64,000 nucleotides of DNA from Lacticaseibacillus pabuli (GCF_028736235.1 NZ_CP117884.1:1054001-1118000); one strand, 5' to 3'. Shown: positions 50,631-60,336, counted from the first letter of the stretch. Notes: generated from the letters alone by a model not told the origin. Program-made: numbers and translations.

Positions 50631-51125
50631 ATGGCAGTAGTATCTGCAGGGCAGACCCCTAAGACGCTCTTTCCTGGGGACACCATCTCCTCCAAAGAGG
50701 CCACCATCTTTGTAACAATCGACGGCGAGAATTACCCCATCATCGAAGCGACCGAGTTCACGGCCAAAATCGAAAAAAACAAGGAAAATGTCAACACCAT
50801 CGGTAACCGGTGGACTGGGCACAAGGTAACCTCTGCTGAGGGTACCGGGTCCTTTAACCGGTACACCGTAAACTCCACGTTCCTGCAAAAGGGCTTGGAC
50901 TTTATGAATGGCGGCAGTGACCTTTACTTTAGCGCTACTGTCACCATTGCCGACAGCACGAGCTCTGCTGGTAAGCAGACGATTCTGCTCACTGGCGTCA
51001 ATCTTGATGACATCAACATCCTCAACGTATCATCTGACGATGACGTCATCACTGACGAGACCGACATCACCTTTGAAGGCGTCCAACTCATCACCCCATT
51101 TAACGGCGTAACAGCATCTAACTAG
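50631..51125 (+). CDS. Tail tube protein (XkdM-like)
   Basis: 164 residues of the phage tail tube family: GDTISSKEATIFVTIDGENY, EATEFTAKIEKNKENVNTIG and RWTGHKVTSAEGTGSFNRYT. AAAGGAGG precedes ATG. Polymerises inside the sheath. Confidence 0.93.
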   Translation: MAVVSAGQTPKTLFPGDTISSKEATIFVTIDGENYPIIEATEFTAKIEKNKENVNTIGNRWTGHKVTSAEGTGSFNRYTVNSTFLQKGLDFMNGGSDLYFSATVTIADSTSSAGKQTILLTGVNLDDINILNVSSDDDVITDETDITFEGVQLITPFNGVTASN

Positions 51126-51137
51126 AGGAGATAAATC

Positions 51138-51560
51138 ATGGCAGAAGAAAAGAACATTGTTTCGATTGACGCCTTCCTGGCGCAGAACGTAAAGCCTGCA
51201 GACAACCAGGAGGTTACACTCAAGCGTTTCAGCGTACCATTTGTTATCCGTGCATTGACGCAGGACGAAATCTCTGACCTGCAAAAGCAGAGTACCAAGC
51301 GCACCACGGTAAAAGGTGTGCTCCAAGAAAGCACTGACACCATCGCATTTAGTAATGCCCTGGTAGAAGCTGCACTTGTCCAGCCAGACCTCAACAATGC
51401 AAAGTTGCAGTCTAGCTACGGCACACCCGGCCAGCCAACCAAGACTCTCAAGAAGATGCTACTGGGCGGCGAGTTTGCTGACCTGGCATCTAAGGTACAG
51501 GAACTGTCCGGGTATGAACCGGAAGACCTCGACAGCAAGAGCGATGATCTAAAAAACTAG
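51138..51560 (+). CDS. Tail assembly chaperone, frame 0 product (XkdN-like)
   Basis: 140 residues of the phage XkdN tail assembly chaperone family (KNIVSIDAFLAQNVKPADNQ, TQDEISDLQKQSTKRTTVKG). It binds the tape measure during tail assembly. The last codons CTA AAA AAC contain a canonical slippery site, and the next reading frame supplies the longer form. GAGGAG precedes ATG. Confidence 0.9.
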   Translation: MAEEKNIVSIDAFLAQNVKPADNQEVTLKRFSVPFVIRALTQDEISDLQKQSTKRTTVKGVLQESTDTIAFSNALVEAALVQPDLNNAKLQSSYGTPGQPTKTLKKMLLGGEFADLASKVQELSGYEPEDLDSKSDDLKN

Positions 51561-51763
51561 TCAAGCGTGGAGAAGGACCTGAGTTCCAATATTTTTTCCA
51601 CGCCATGTATGAGTTTGGTTGGACTCCACAAGAGTGGGAGTCCTTTTCTTTTCGGGAAAAGGCCATGGTTATCGCCGGAATTAAGCTCCACAACGAGGAA
51701 GAACAGAGGGCTAATAAGAAAGCCGAACACGAGGCATCTAGAGCCAAGCATCGGAAGCATTAG
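51551..51763 (+). CDS. Tail assembly chaperone extension reached by -1 frameshift (GT product)
   Basis: Slippery heptamer A AAA AAC at 51551-51557, three bases before the frame 0 stop. After a -1 slip, translation continues from CTA at 51557 for 68 residues (LVKRGEGPEFQYFFHAMYEF ... ASRAKHRKH), giving a 208-residue fusion. The pieces match the G and T parts of lambda-type and PBSX-type chaperones. A stand-alone start inside it (ATG 51609) has no ribosome site, which favours frameshifting. Confidence 0.88.
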   Translation, partial: KKLVKRGEGPEFQYFFHAMYEFGWTPQEWESFSFREKAMVIAGIKLHNEEEQRANKKAEHEASRAKHRKH

Positions 51764-51777
51764 CCTAGGAGGTACAC

Positions 51778-54666
51778 ATGTCTACGATTAGCACTATGAT
51801 TCGTATCCAAGACGGCGCGTCCTCTGTCCTCAAGTCAATCGGTAGCGCAGCCGAGAAGACCACCAGCACCTTTGGTGGCATGGCGAAGTCTGGCGGCATG
51901 ATGAAGTCAATGCTTGGCGCTAACCTCATATCAAGTGGGGTCACTGCCGGGCTTGGCGCTTTGCGCAGTGGCTTAGGAGGGCTCATGAGCGACTTGTCTG
52001 AGAGTTCTGCTACATGGCAGACCTTCCAGCAAAACATGAGCAACCTCAAAACGCCGCAAGCGCAGATAAACAGTACGAAGAAGGACCTGCAGACGTTTGC
52101 CCAGCAGACGATTTACTCGGCTTCTGACATGGCTTCAACGTACGGTCAACTGGCCGCTGTGGGTACCAAGAACACAACACAGCTGGTCAAAGGCTTTGGC
52201 GGCTTAGCTGCCGCCTCGTCCGACCCGACGCAAGCCATGAAGACCTTGAGTCAGCAGGCTACCCAGATGGCTGCAAAGCCTAAAGTGCAGTGGGAAGACT
52301 TCAGACTGATGCTCGAACAAACCCCAGCCGGTATGGCGGCTGTGGCGAAGACTATGGGTGTCAGCCTCGGCCAGATGATTAAAAACATTCAGGCTGGTAA
52401 AGTCTCCACACAAGACTTCTTCAATGCCGTTGCTAAGACTGGTACAAATGCCAACTTTACGCAGATGGCGACCCAGTTCAAAACTGTTGGTCAAGCCGTC
52501 GAAGGGCTGAAAGAAACCGTAGTCAACAAACTGCTAGGAGCTTTTAACTCTGCCTCTAAAACGGGCATTCAGTTCGTCTCAGACTTAACCAACGGCATCC
52601 AAAGCATCAACTTCAACGCGATTGCTGACGGCGTCTTCAAGACGTTTGCCAAAATCACTGCTGGTGTTGGACAGTTCATGAAGGGCTTTAGCTCGACATT
52701 TGCGACGACTGACATCACAAACGCTTTTGTGGCTGTGAAAATGGCAATCGGGGATGTGGTAAAGGCTCTGGCTGGCATGGGTGGCAACAAGGGCATCAGT
52801 GCCCTCCAGTCGCTCGGCAAGATTGCTGGGAACGGCATCGCTGCGCTGGCTACTGGCATTCAAAACATTGCCAACTGGGTGAGCCGCTTGGATCCTAAAA
52901 CCATCCAGGCATTTGCCAAGGCACTCGGCGCTGCTGCGGTCGCTTTTGTAGCATTGAAAGCAGCATTCTCAATCGGCTCCAAAATTAGCAAAGCAGTCTC
53001 AACAATTAGCGGAGTTGGTAAAGCGCTGGGTTTGATTAAAGCACCTGCTGCTGCCGCAGCTAGTGCAGAGAGCGCTGCTGGTAATGCAGCTGGCACAACG
53101 GCGACCAACATGCTCAAACTTGGTGGAGCAGTTCTAATGATTGGTGGCGGTGTGATGCTGGCAGCTGCCGGTCTTGGCATTATGGCGATGGCCGCGATTA
53201 AGCTGGCAGCTGCAGGACCGGGCGCTGTGGCCGCATTCTTAGTCATGGGCGTGGTGCTTGCTGGGCTAATTGCAGTCGTTGGAGCGTTCGGCGGCGCGTT
53301 AACTGCGGCAGGGCTAGGCATGCTGGCCTTTGGCGCAATGGCAATTATGGTTGGCGTGGGCTTCATGCTCATCGCTGTCGGGATTGCCATTGTTGTAGCG
53401 TCCTTACCACTTGTGGCGGCATATGGCGCTATGGCTGGTGCGGCGTTTACACAGCTCGCAGCTGGTATGGTTGCCTTTGCGGGCGCCGCCGCACTAGCAG
53501 GCATCGCGCTGATTGTACTCGGTGCTGGTCTGCTGGTGTTCGGTGTTGCAGCAATGGTTGCCGCTGTGGGGGTTATTCTCCTCGGTGCTGGACTGATGAT
53601 TGCTGCAATTGCCATCGTGCTCATGGCGGCGACACTGCCGATTGTGGCGGCGTCTGTCACTATGGCAGCCACAGGATTCATGATGTTGGCTGTTGCAATG
53701 CTGATATTTGCACCAATGGCTATGATTGCTGCCGTTGCGACAATCATGCTGGGTGCCGGTCTCATGGTAATGGGCGCTGGTGCGATGGTGGCCGCGGTTG
53801 GTGTCCTGCTCTTAGGAGTGGCACTAATGGTGGCTGGTGCCGGGCTCAGGCTTGTAGGTGCTGGTGCTCTGGTTGCTGCTGCAGGGCTTATGGCTCTGGG
53901 CGCGGCAGTCGTGGGCATCGTATCGGCCTTTATTACGGCTGGCTCCATGATGATTCATGCCATTAGCAGTGCCATGAGTGGCGTTGTGAAGGCTGTATCT
54001 GGCGGGATTAAAAATGCCGTGTCCGCAGCACAGGGCTTCGGCGGCGCTCTTGTTGGAGCCGGGAAAGCCATCATCAATGGTTTCCTAAAAGGCTTAAAGG
54101 CAGCGTTCGGCGCGGTTAAGAGTTTTGTCGGCGGTATCGCTAAATGGGTCAAGGACCACAAAGGGCCTATTGCGTATGACCGCAAATTGCTGATTCCAGC
54201 AGGTAATGCGGTCATGCTTGGGTTCAATGAAGGCTTGCAGACAACCTTTAAGACTGTCCAGAAGACAGTCACAGGGGTTGCCGGTCAGGTGCAGGACCAG
54301 TTTAGTGGCTTGGCTCTTGCCGGACCACAAATGACTGGTACCACACCAGGTGACATCCTAGCTAACGGTTTTAACCGCGCAGCGTCAGCTGTGGGCACGA
54401 TTGGCACAGCTCTGGCAGGATTGCCGTCTAACTCGACTGTAGGCGTCACAGGCGCATACACGGGCACAGGCAACACCGTCACATCTGCGCCAACTGGGCT
54501 CGGCTATGGTGGCACATCAACCAGCACAACCAGCAACGACAGCAGTCAGCATGTGACCCAGGTACAACCTGGTGCCATCGTCATCAACGGCGCAACAGCC
54601 GAAGACGGTGAAGCAATTGCTGCAAAGCTTGAGAGTTTCTTGAGACAGAGAGAAAACGCAAGATAA
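51778..54666 (+). CDS. Tape measure protein
   Basis: 962 residues; sets tail length and is ejected at infection. The N-terminal part (about 1-300) is the phage TMP domain (SATWQTFQQNMSNLKTPQAQ, LSQQATQMAAKPKVQWEDFR). The centre (about 440-730) is an unusually long hydrophobic Ala/Gly/Met stretch of consecutive membrane-like segments. The C-terminal part is Gly/Thr/Ser-rich. AGGAGG precedes ATG. No lysozyme-like or peptidase domain was recognised. Confidence 0.94.
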   Translation: MSTISTMIRIQDGASSVLKSIGSAAEKTTSTFGGMAKSGGMMKSMLGANLISSGVTAGLGALRSGLGGLMSDLSESSATWQTFQQNMSNLKTPQAQINSTKKDLQTFAQQTIYSASDMASTYGQLAAVGTKNTTQLVKGFGGLAAASSDPTQAMKTLSQQATQMAAKPKVQWEDFRLMLEQTPAGMAAVAKTMGVSLGQMIKNIQAGKVSTQDFFNAVAKTGTNANFTQMATQFKTVGQAVEGLKETVVNKLLGAFNSASKTGIQFVSDLTNGIQSINFNAIADGVFKTFAKITAGVGQFMKGFSSTFATTDITNAFVAVKMAIGDVVKALAGMGGNKGISALQSLGKIAGNGIAALATGIQNIANWVSRLDPKTIQAFAKALGAAAVAFVALKAAFSIGSKISKAVSTISGVGKALGLIKAPAAAAASAESAAGNAAGTTATNMLKLGGAVLMIGGGVMLAAAGLGIMAMAAIKLAAAGPGAVAAFLVMGVVLAGLIAVVGAFGGALTAAGLGMLAFGAMAIMVGVGFMLIAVGIAIVVASLPLVAAYGAMAGAAFTQLAAGMVAFAGAAALAGIALIVLGAGLLVFGVAAMVAAVGVILLGAGLMIAAIAIVLMAATLPIVAASVTMAATGFMMLAVAMLIFAPMAMIAAVATIMLGAGLMVMGAGAMVAAVGVLLLGVALMVAGAGLRLVGAGALVAAAGLMALGAAVVGIVSAFITAGSMMIHAISSAMSGVVKAVSGGIKNAVSAAQGFGGALVGAGKAIINGFLKGLKAAFGAVKSFVGGIAKWVKDHKGPIAYDRKLLIPAGNAVMLGFNEGLQTTFKTVQKTVTGVAGQVQDQFSGLALAGPQMTGTTPGDILANGFNRAASAVGTIGTALAGLPSNSTVGVTGAYTGTGNTVTSAPTGLGYGGTSTSTTSNDSSQHVTQVQPGAIVINGATAEDGEAIAAKLESFLRQRENAR

Positions 54667-54685
54667 GTAAAAGGGGGGTTAGGCT

Positions 54686-55399
54686 ATGGCATTTACACAC
54701 ACAGGTGTGTACATCACGGACTCGAACAATCAGACCGTGGAACTGCCGGTAGCCCCCGCCGAGTACGCTCCAACACATGAGGTAGATAGCAATACAGACA
54801 CAGTCCTAGGACTTGGCGAGGTTATCGTTCTCGGCAAGGATAAGTTGCGGACAATCGAGATCCAATCGACTTTTCCGCGCGACATGGACAGTGCTGTGTG
54901 GGCGACTGCCGAACAGACGTTGGACTCGGCGGATGACTACATTAAATTTTTAGAGGACGCAATGGCGAAGCAAAAGCCGGTGAGGGTGGTGGTATCAAAC
55001 AGCAGTTTCAATCTGCAGGGTGTCATCACTAAGTTTGAGCCGTCGCTTAAAAACACCGTCGACTATGACTACACGCTTGACGTCACAGAGTACCGTGACT
55101 ACAAGGCTAAGAAGCTGGGTGTCCCTAAGAAGACACCGATGCAGACCATCAAGATTAAGCTTCCTAAAGTTGGCAAACAGCGACCTGCACCAGCCAAGAA
55201 GATTGGCATGGGCTCGGCAGTGGTTGTCAACGGGCAGCTTCATCGAGACAGCTACGGCACGGGACCAGGGCAAACCGAGCACAATGCTACGCTCAAGATT
55301 AGCAACATTGCTCCCGGGCGGAAGTACCCTTACCACGTCTCAAATGGTAACGGCGGCTGGCTCGGCTGGGTATCAGCGGGGAGTGTGAAGCTAAAGTGA
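54686..55399 (+). CDS. XkdP-like tail protein with SH3-type end
   Basis: 237 residues. The N-terminal 145 match the tail hub region that follows tape measure genes in PBSX-like phages (TVELPVAPAEYAPTHEVDSN, DKLRTIEIQSTFPRDMDSAV). Instead of the LysM domain common at the C-terminus of XkdP, residues about 172-237 look like an SH3-like wall-binding fold (MGSAVVVNGQLHRDSYGTGP ... GGWLGWVSAGSVK). It overlaps the next gene by 4 bases. Confidence 0.85.
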   Translation: MAFTHTGVYITDSNNQTVELPVAPAEYAPTHEVDSNTDTVLGLGEVIVLGKDKLRTIEIQSTFPRDMDSAVWATAEQTLDSADDYIKFLEDAMAKQKPVRVVVSNSSFNLQGVITKFEPSLKNTVDYDYTLDVTEYRDYKAKKLGVPKKTPMQTIKIKLPKVGKQRPAPAKKIGMGSAVVVNGQLHRDSYGTGPGQTEHNATLKISNIAPGRKYPYHVSNGNGGWLGWVSAGSVKLK

Positions 55400-56586
55400 G
55401 TGAGCATGAATGCACAATGTTTGTGATGGGGCCACGTGACGAGTCGGCCAAATGGGACGTTCGAGACCTAGTCAAAAACGTCAAACTAGACACCGATGAC
55501 GATTACTCAGCTGGCACGCTGACCTTTGACTTGCTCGAAGTAAATGAGGGCTTTGTCCCCCACGATGGAGATGATGTCCAATTTACCTGGGACAACGAAA
55601 AAGTCTTCTATGGCCACGTCTTCAAAGTCGACTACACCGGCGAAGAGGTTTTCAGCTGCACGGCTTATGACAACCGGCGCTACCTCAAAAACCAGGACAG
55701 TCGCAAATGGCCAATCGGGACGCTCTCACAGCGCTTTGCGGCTGCATGTGAGTATGTCGGCGTGAAGTACAAGGTAGTTGACAGTGCAAGCTACAAACTG
55801 CCCGCTAAGCTCTCTGATGGCACGGCCTTCTGGGACATGCTCAAGGAGGACTGCGAGGCAACCAAGCGCATGACTGGCGACCAGTACATCATCACAGATG
55901 CTTATGGTCAGTTGGAACTGCACAAAGTGCCTGTCAAAGACCTCAACGTCATGATCGGTGACAAGGATGGCCAAGTCGTGACGAGCTGGTCATATGATCG
56001 CTCGATTGATGACGCGGCCAACATCGTCAAGGTTGTCAAGTCGAGTCAAAAGGACAAGCAGACCGTGACGACGACAGCAAAGGGGCAAGCCGGTAAAAAG
56101 GGCAAGGCTCCTAAGCGGACCAAGGCACAGAAAGCCGCTGCCAAAAAGCAGAAGGCTGATGATAAGGCCAAGCAGAAAGCCGACAAGGCAGCATCTGACA
56201 AGCGCACCGCAGACCTCAAGAAGGTATACGGCGATACTGGGGCGCAAGACCCGGCTGACACCGTACTCGCGTCGACAGTCGCTAAGGCTGACAACGTGGA
56301 GGACTGGGGCGGCCTGCAGGTGGTGGTCAAGGTCGACAACGACAAGGCCAACGCCGCACAAATGAAGGCACAAGCAGAGGCCACACTCAAGCAAAAGAAC
56401 GTCGAGACCAAAGAGATGAAGCTCACCACTCTGGGCTCGCTGGACTTCATTGTGGGTGCGACCTTTGTGATGCAGATTCAGTCGCTTGCCGACATCGGTA
56501 TCACCAACCGTAAAGTCACCATCAATAAGGTCACACAGAACTTTGACCTCACAAATTGGACGACAGACCTGGAGGTGACTATCTGA
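55396..56586 (+). CDS. Baseplate hub protein (XkdQ/gpD-like)
   Basis: 396 residues, start GTG overlapping the preceding stop. Family features: DLVKNVKLDTDDDYSAGTLT, KVFYGHVFKVDYTGEEVFSC and the hub core (SWSYDRSIDDAANIVKVVKS). An insertion at about 225-275 is extremely rich in Lys and Ala (KGKAPKRTKAQKAAAKKQKA), probably a charged helix, and splits the domain. Overlaps the next start by TGATG. Confidence 0.88.
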   Translation: MSEHECTMFVMGPRDESAKWDVRDLVKNVKLDTDDDYSAGTLTFDLLEVNEGFVPHDGDDVQFTWDNEKVFYGHVFKVDYTGEEVFSCTAYDNRRYLKNQDSRKWPIGTLSQRFAAACEYVGVKYKVVDSASYKLPAKLSDGTAFWDMLKEDCEATKRMTGDQYIITDAYGQLELHKVPVKDLNVMIGDKDGQVVTSWSYDRSIDDAANIVKVVKSSQKDKQTVTTTAKGQAGKKGKAPKRTKAQKAAAKKQKADDKAKQKADKAASDKRTADLKKVYGDTGAQDPADTVLASTVAKADNVEDWGGLQVVVKVDNDKANAAQMKAQAEATLKQKNVETKEMKLTTLGSLDFIVGATFVMQIQSLADIGITNRKVTINKVTQNFDLTNWTTDLEVTI

Positions 56587-56936
56587 TGGTAACAGGAGAC
56601 TGGCTTATCAATGCAAAGCAGTCGAAGGGCGGCAGTCCTAACGGCTATGCTGACTTAGCTTTCGGCACAGTCACGAGCGCGTCACCGCTCAAGATTAAGA
56701 TTAGTGACCAGATTGAACTTGATACTGACTTTCTGACGCTTGGCCGCAATGTTACTAAGCACACCGTCAAAAAGGTTACGTACAAAGATAAAGACAATGG
56801 GGCTGACACCTCTCGCACAGAAGACATCGAGATTGATGGCTCACTCAAAACGGGTGAGAACGTCGTGATGATTCGCCGCGATGGTGGCCAGTCTTTTTAT
56901 GTATTGGATCGTATTGCAGAGGATGGTGATAGCTAA
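56586..56936 (+). CDS. XkdR-like baseplate protein (DUF2577)
   Basis: 116 residues from ATG 56586, coupled to the hub gene. Beta-rich OB-like pattern (ADLAFGTVTSASPLKIKISD, KTGENVVMIRRDGGQSFYVL) typical of DUF2577. Part of the PBSX-type baseplate. The stop overlaps the next ATG (TAATG). Confidence 0.88.
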   Translation: MVTGDWLINAKQSKGGSPNGYADLAFGTVTSASPLKIKISDQIELDTDFLTLGRNVTKHTVKKVTYKDKDNGADTSRTEDIEIDGSLKTGENVVMIRRDGGQSFYVLDRIAEDGDS

Positions 56937-57346
56937 TGGACGACGACGATGAAGTTGAGGTTGATACCCCAGTCGATGCAGTCGATGAGGGTACTGAGCC
57001 GACACGGACGTATGCAGTTGTTGATGGCCACATCCGAGGCATGACTGATGGGCTGGAAGCAATGCGCCAAGCTGTGGGAAAAATCCTGCACACTGAGCGC
57101 TTTGTATGGCCCATTTATGATGACCAGTACGGCAACGACTTGCTCGAGCTAATCGGCAAGCCCATGCCATACGCAGAAAACGAGGTACGTCGCATGACCG
57201 AGGACGCTCTGCTGGCTGATGACCGCATTACTGGCGTCACTTTTAACAGCGTCACAGTGGTCACCAGCGACACACTGGCGGTGCACATTACTGTCAGTAC
57301 AATCTTTGGTGACGTACCAGCGGGGATGGAGGTGACAACCGCATGA
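56936..57346 (+). CDS. XkdS-like baseplate wedge protein (DUF2634, gp25-like)
   Basis: 136 residues: acidic N-terminus (MDDDDEVEVDTPVDAVDEGT) followed by the gp25-like fold (GLEAMRQAVGKILHTERFVW, YGNDLLELIGKPMPYAENEV). Wedge component at the sheath-baseplate junction. Overlaps its neighbours. Confidence 0.9.
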   Translation: MDDDDEVEVDTPVDAVDEGTEPTRTYAVVDGHIRGMTDGLEAMRQAVGKILHTERFVWPIYDDQYGNDLLELIGKPMPYAENEVRRMTEDALLADDRITGVTFNSVTVVTSDTLAVHITVSTIFGDVPAGMEVTTA

Positions 57347-58509
57347 CCCCACAGGAGTATGCTAGTCAATTTAGCAAATATACTTTTGATTACTTTATAA
57401 ATTCAGCTCTTAACAACGTGCCAGACACGATAGATAAGCGTGAAGGCTCAATCATCTATGATGCAATTGCACCTGTAGCACTGGACTATGAGGCACTCGC
57501 CATTGAGCTACAGAACGCATTACTCATGAGCTTCACCCAGACCGCCACAGATGAGTTTCTCGACTACCGTGGGCAGGAAAAAGGGCTGACACGCAAGCCG
57601 GCGACTTACGCCCAGGTGACAGCCACCATGACTGACACGGCAGGCGCGCCTGCTGTTGTGCAAGTGGGTGACCGCTTTAGCTCAGAGGGGGCTGACCCGT
57701 TTATTTATGACGTGGTCACGCCTGATGATGATGGCAAGGTAGTGCTGCAGTGTGAGCAACTTGGCACAGCGCCTAACCACTACGTTGGCAACTTACTACC
57801 AGTCACAGCTCAGTCGCTGTTTGGCACAGGGACAATCACTGACGTATCGGTACCCGCTCGTGACGCTGAGTCTGATGATGACTTTCGTGCTCGTATCCTG
57901 GGCACTACAGATGCGCTGGCATACGGTGGTAACATCGCTGACTACCAGCAAATGGTGGACAGCCTGCAAGTCACTGGTGCAGTGCAGGTCTACCCGACCT
58001 GGGACGGGGGTGGCACCGTTAAGCTTGTCATCATTGACAATGATTACGACCTACCATCTGAGGAGCTAATCAATCAGGTGCAGCAGGCCATCATGCCTAC
58101 AGATGATGCAGCAGTCGGCAACGGGTACGGGCTGGCTCCTATCGGCCACACAGTAACTGTTGTGGCGCCTAACATCCGGACTATCCCAGTCAGCTTCACA
58201 CTGACAGTGGATGGCACTACAGACTACGACACGGCCATGGCAAGTGCCAAGCAAGCGCTGGCTGATTACTTTTTAGACCGGCGCAAGGTCTGGGGAACGC
58301 TTGCAAAGGGTTCACGGCAGTACGCTTTGAGCCTGTACCGTTCGCAGATTATGTCGACGATTATGGCGGTGCCTGGGGTCGTCAATGTCACCAAGCTGCT
58401 GCTTGATGGTGCGGATGCTGACGTACAGATGCAGTACACCCGCCTAAAGAGTGAGCTACCAGAGCTCGGGGAGGTGTCAATCAGTGAAAACCCAGCTAAC
58501 CAGGCTTAA
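57343..58509 (+). CDS. Baseplate J-like protein (XkdT)
   Basis: 388 residues of the phage baseplate J family (gpJ of Mu/P2). Marks: DTIDKREGSIIYDAIAPVAL, QTATDEFLDYRGQEKGLTRK, PARDAESDDDFRARILGTTD and the C-terminal SQIMSTIMAVPGVVNVTKLL. Wedge protein that opens during contraction. Overlaps the next gene by 26 bases. Confidence 0.94.
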   Translation: MTPQEYASQFSKYTFDYFINSALNNVPDTIDKREGSIIYDAIAPVALDYEALAIELQNALLMSFTQTATDEFLDYRGQEKGLTRKPATYAQVTATMTDTAGAPAVVQVGDRFSSEGADPFIYDVVTPDDDGKVVLQCEQLGTAPNHYVGNLLPVTAQSLFGTGTITDVSVPARDAESDDDFRARILGTTDALAYGGNIADYQQMVDSLQVTGAVQVYPTWDGGGTVKLVIIDNDYDLPSEELINQVQQAIMPTDDAAVGNGYGLAPIGHTVTVVAPNIRTIPVSFTLTVDGTTDYDTAMASAKQALADYFLDRRKVWGTLAKGSRQYALSLYRSQIMSTIMAVPGVVNVTKLLLDGADADVQMQYTRLKSELPELGEVSISENPANQA

Positions 58510-59212
58510 TGACCTGATACCCGACTACTACGATGACATCACAGAACCACATGAGCTTGCAGCCGCAGAACAGCCGCTCCTAGATGACCTAGAGGCGGCT
58601 ATTTCTGACGCTGGAAACTCTCAGTCCGTCATCACGGCAGATAGCTCCGCACTGAGTGTGTATGAGTCAGCGCTTGGCATTGTGCCAACCGCTGGCGAGA
58701 GCCTTGAGACACGACGCTATAACGTCCTGATGGAGGTTCTGCCCCCACAGCCGCTCACTGAGCCATATCTACGGCAGTTGCTCAAGATGCTCAACATCGA
58801 CGCGACAGTCAATATTTTTGGCCGGCAGTTCCAGGTCGACATCATGGCCAATCCGACTGACAAAGGCAGCACTCAACGTCTGAGCATGCTCATCAATCGG
58901 TACTTGCCTGCTAACCTCACATACACCCACAGCATTGCGGTACCAGCGCCTGTGCGTCTTGGCGTTGCTGCTCGACTATTGCGGACTTATGGATCACGTA
59001 GCACGCTGTCTGACAATCGTGTAGCCCCTACCATGATTGGTCGTATTACAACGGGTAGTTTTGGTAGCATTACACGCACGATTGGTAGCCGCAGCACACT
59101 CTCAACTGAGCGCACTGTGCAGGTTCCAGGCAGGGCGTCCGCTGGCAGTGCGGTGCAAAGCAACACCGTGATTGCCTTCGGATTGCCGACAAACACAGAT
59201 GAAAAGAAGTAA
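58484..59212 (+). CDS. XkdU-like tail protein (YmfQ, DUF2313)
   Basis: 242 residues from GTG 58484, 9 bases after GGGGAGG; upstream codons lie inside the baseplate J gene. The first 160 residues match YmfQ (LNDLIPDYYDDITEPHELAA, LETRRYNVLMEVLPPQPLTE). The last 80 contain two related segments (GSRSTLSDNRV and GSRSTLSTERTV). Connects baseplate and fibre by family inference. Confidence 0.87.
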   Translation: MKTQLTRLNDLIPDYYDDITEPHELAAAEQPLLDDLEAAISDAGNSQSVITADSSALSVYESALGIVPTAGESLETRRYNVLMEVLPPQPLTEPYLRQLLKMLNIDATVNIFGRQFQVDIMANPTDKGSTQRLSMLINRYLPANLTYTHSIAVPAPVRLGVAARLLRTYGSRSTLSDNRVAPTMIGRITTGSFGSITRTIGSRSTLSTERTVQVPGRASAGSAVQSNTVIAFGLPTNTDEKK

Positions 59213-59223
59213 GGAGGAAAAAC

Positions 59224-60336
59224 ATGGCGAATGAACTACGCTCCGTCTTTACCACGGCGGGGATGGAAACCATCTCGCAAGTCCTCGCGGGTAACGGCAC
59301 GCTGGCCTTTACTCGAGGCGTGTCCTCTGTGGCGGATTGGTCGACCAAGACTGATGCTGAGCTACAGGCGACGACAAAGCTTGACGATGAAACTCAAGTC
59401 ACCACGATTGGCGACATTACCGTGCGCAATGATGACGACGGACAGCCGTCTCACAGCCAAGTAAACGTCAACTTAAAATTTATGCAGAACCAGATAAAGG
59501 CTGATTACGCAATGCGCGTGGTTGGCCTTTATGCGTCCTTGGAGACGAATGGCACTAAGGGTCCCGAGATGCTGTACATGGTGGCAGTATTACCACAGCC
59601 ACAGTGGATGGCGGTTGACCGCAACGGGTCTAGCGTCACGGTACAGCTTGCTACGGCAATTGGTAGCACTGACCAGCTAAATATCATTCTGGCTGATGAC
59701 CAGGGGACTGGCGGTGTTTCACAAGGCACATTGTCAGTGTTCAAAGTTCAGCTTACCAGCGATTATGATAAGCGCTATGCGGCCAAGAACACAGTCGACG
59801 ACTTGCTAAAACGTATCGGCGGTGACGGTTCTGGCAATGCTGACCCGATTGTTACTCAGTCTAGTCTGACCCAGTATCTTGCTGATCATAAAGCGGATTT
59901 CAAGGGTGACAAAGGTGACCAGGGCATTCAAGGACTGCAAGGCCCTCAAGGCGTTCCCGGTCCACAAGGTGACCCTGGTAACCCAGGTGTTCAGGGTAAG
60001 CAAGGCCCACAGGGTGTTCCTGGTGTTGGTGCATATACTGACTACAAGAACAACGGTGGCACGGGAACTTTCGACCAGTTTCTCGCTACACTCAAGGGTG
60101 CTAAAGGTGATAAAGGTGACCCAGGCACACCCGGTGCCAAAGGCGACCCAGGCGCCAAGGGTACTACTGGTACCACGGGTGCTCCTGGCAAAGATGCGCC
60201 ACAGGATGCTATAACTGCCCAACAGTTTGCTAGTGCGCTCGGCTTTAAAAAGGCCGTGTTTATCAAGCAAACTGACTATGACAAACTCGCCACCAAAGAG
60301 CAGGACACCGCGTACTTTACGAGCTTTGATAGCTAG
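59224..60336 (+). CDS. Tail fibre with collagen-like repeats
   Basis: 370 residues. The N-terminal part (about 1-180) is the phage tail-collar/DUF3751-like region that anchors to the baseplate (YAMRVVGLYASLETNGTKGP). Two collagen-like Gly-X-Y blocks follow (about 223-262, GDKGDQGIQGLQGPQGVPGP, and about 288-325), separated by GAYTDYKNNGGTGTFDQFLA. The last 35 residues form a small end domain. Trimeric triple-helical fibre that carries host recognition is the usual role. AAGGAGG precedes ATG. Confidence 0.9.
   Translation: MANELRSVFTTAGMETISQVLAGNGTLAFTRGVSSVADWSTKTDAELQATTKLDDETQVTTIGDITVRNDDDGQPSHSQVNVNLKFMQNQIKADYAMRVVGLYASLETNGTKGPEMLYMVAVLPQPQWMAVDRNGSSVTVQLATAIGSTDQLNIILADDQGTGGVSQGTLSVFKVQLTSDYDKRYAAKNTVDDLLKRIGGDGSGNADPIVTQSSLTQYLADHKADFKGDKGDQGIQGLQGPQGVPGPQGDPGNPGVQGKQGPQGVPGVGAYTDYKNNGGTGTFDQFLATLKGAKGDKGDPGTPGAKGDPGAKGTTGTTGAPGKDAPQDAITAQQFASALGFKKAVFIKQTDYDKLATKEQDTAYFTSFDS

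Noticed and set aside
52860..53948. 362-codon minus-strand frame across the tape measure gene
   Set aside because: Its Ala/Ile/Pro/Thr-rich product mirrors the Ala/Gly-rich repeats of the tape measure centre; a shadow.
59879..60266. Other-frame open frames across the collagen-like repeats
   Set aside because: Produced by the periodic GGT/CCA codons of the fibre gene; no independent support.
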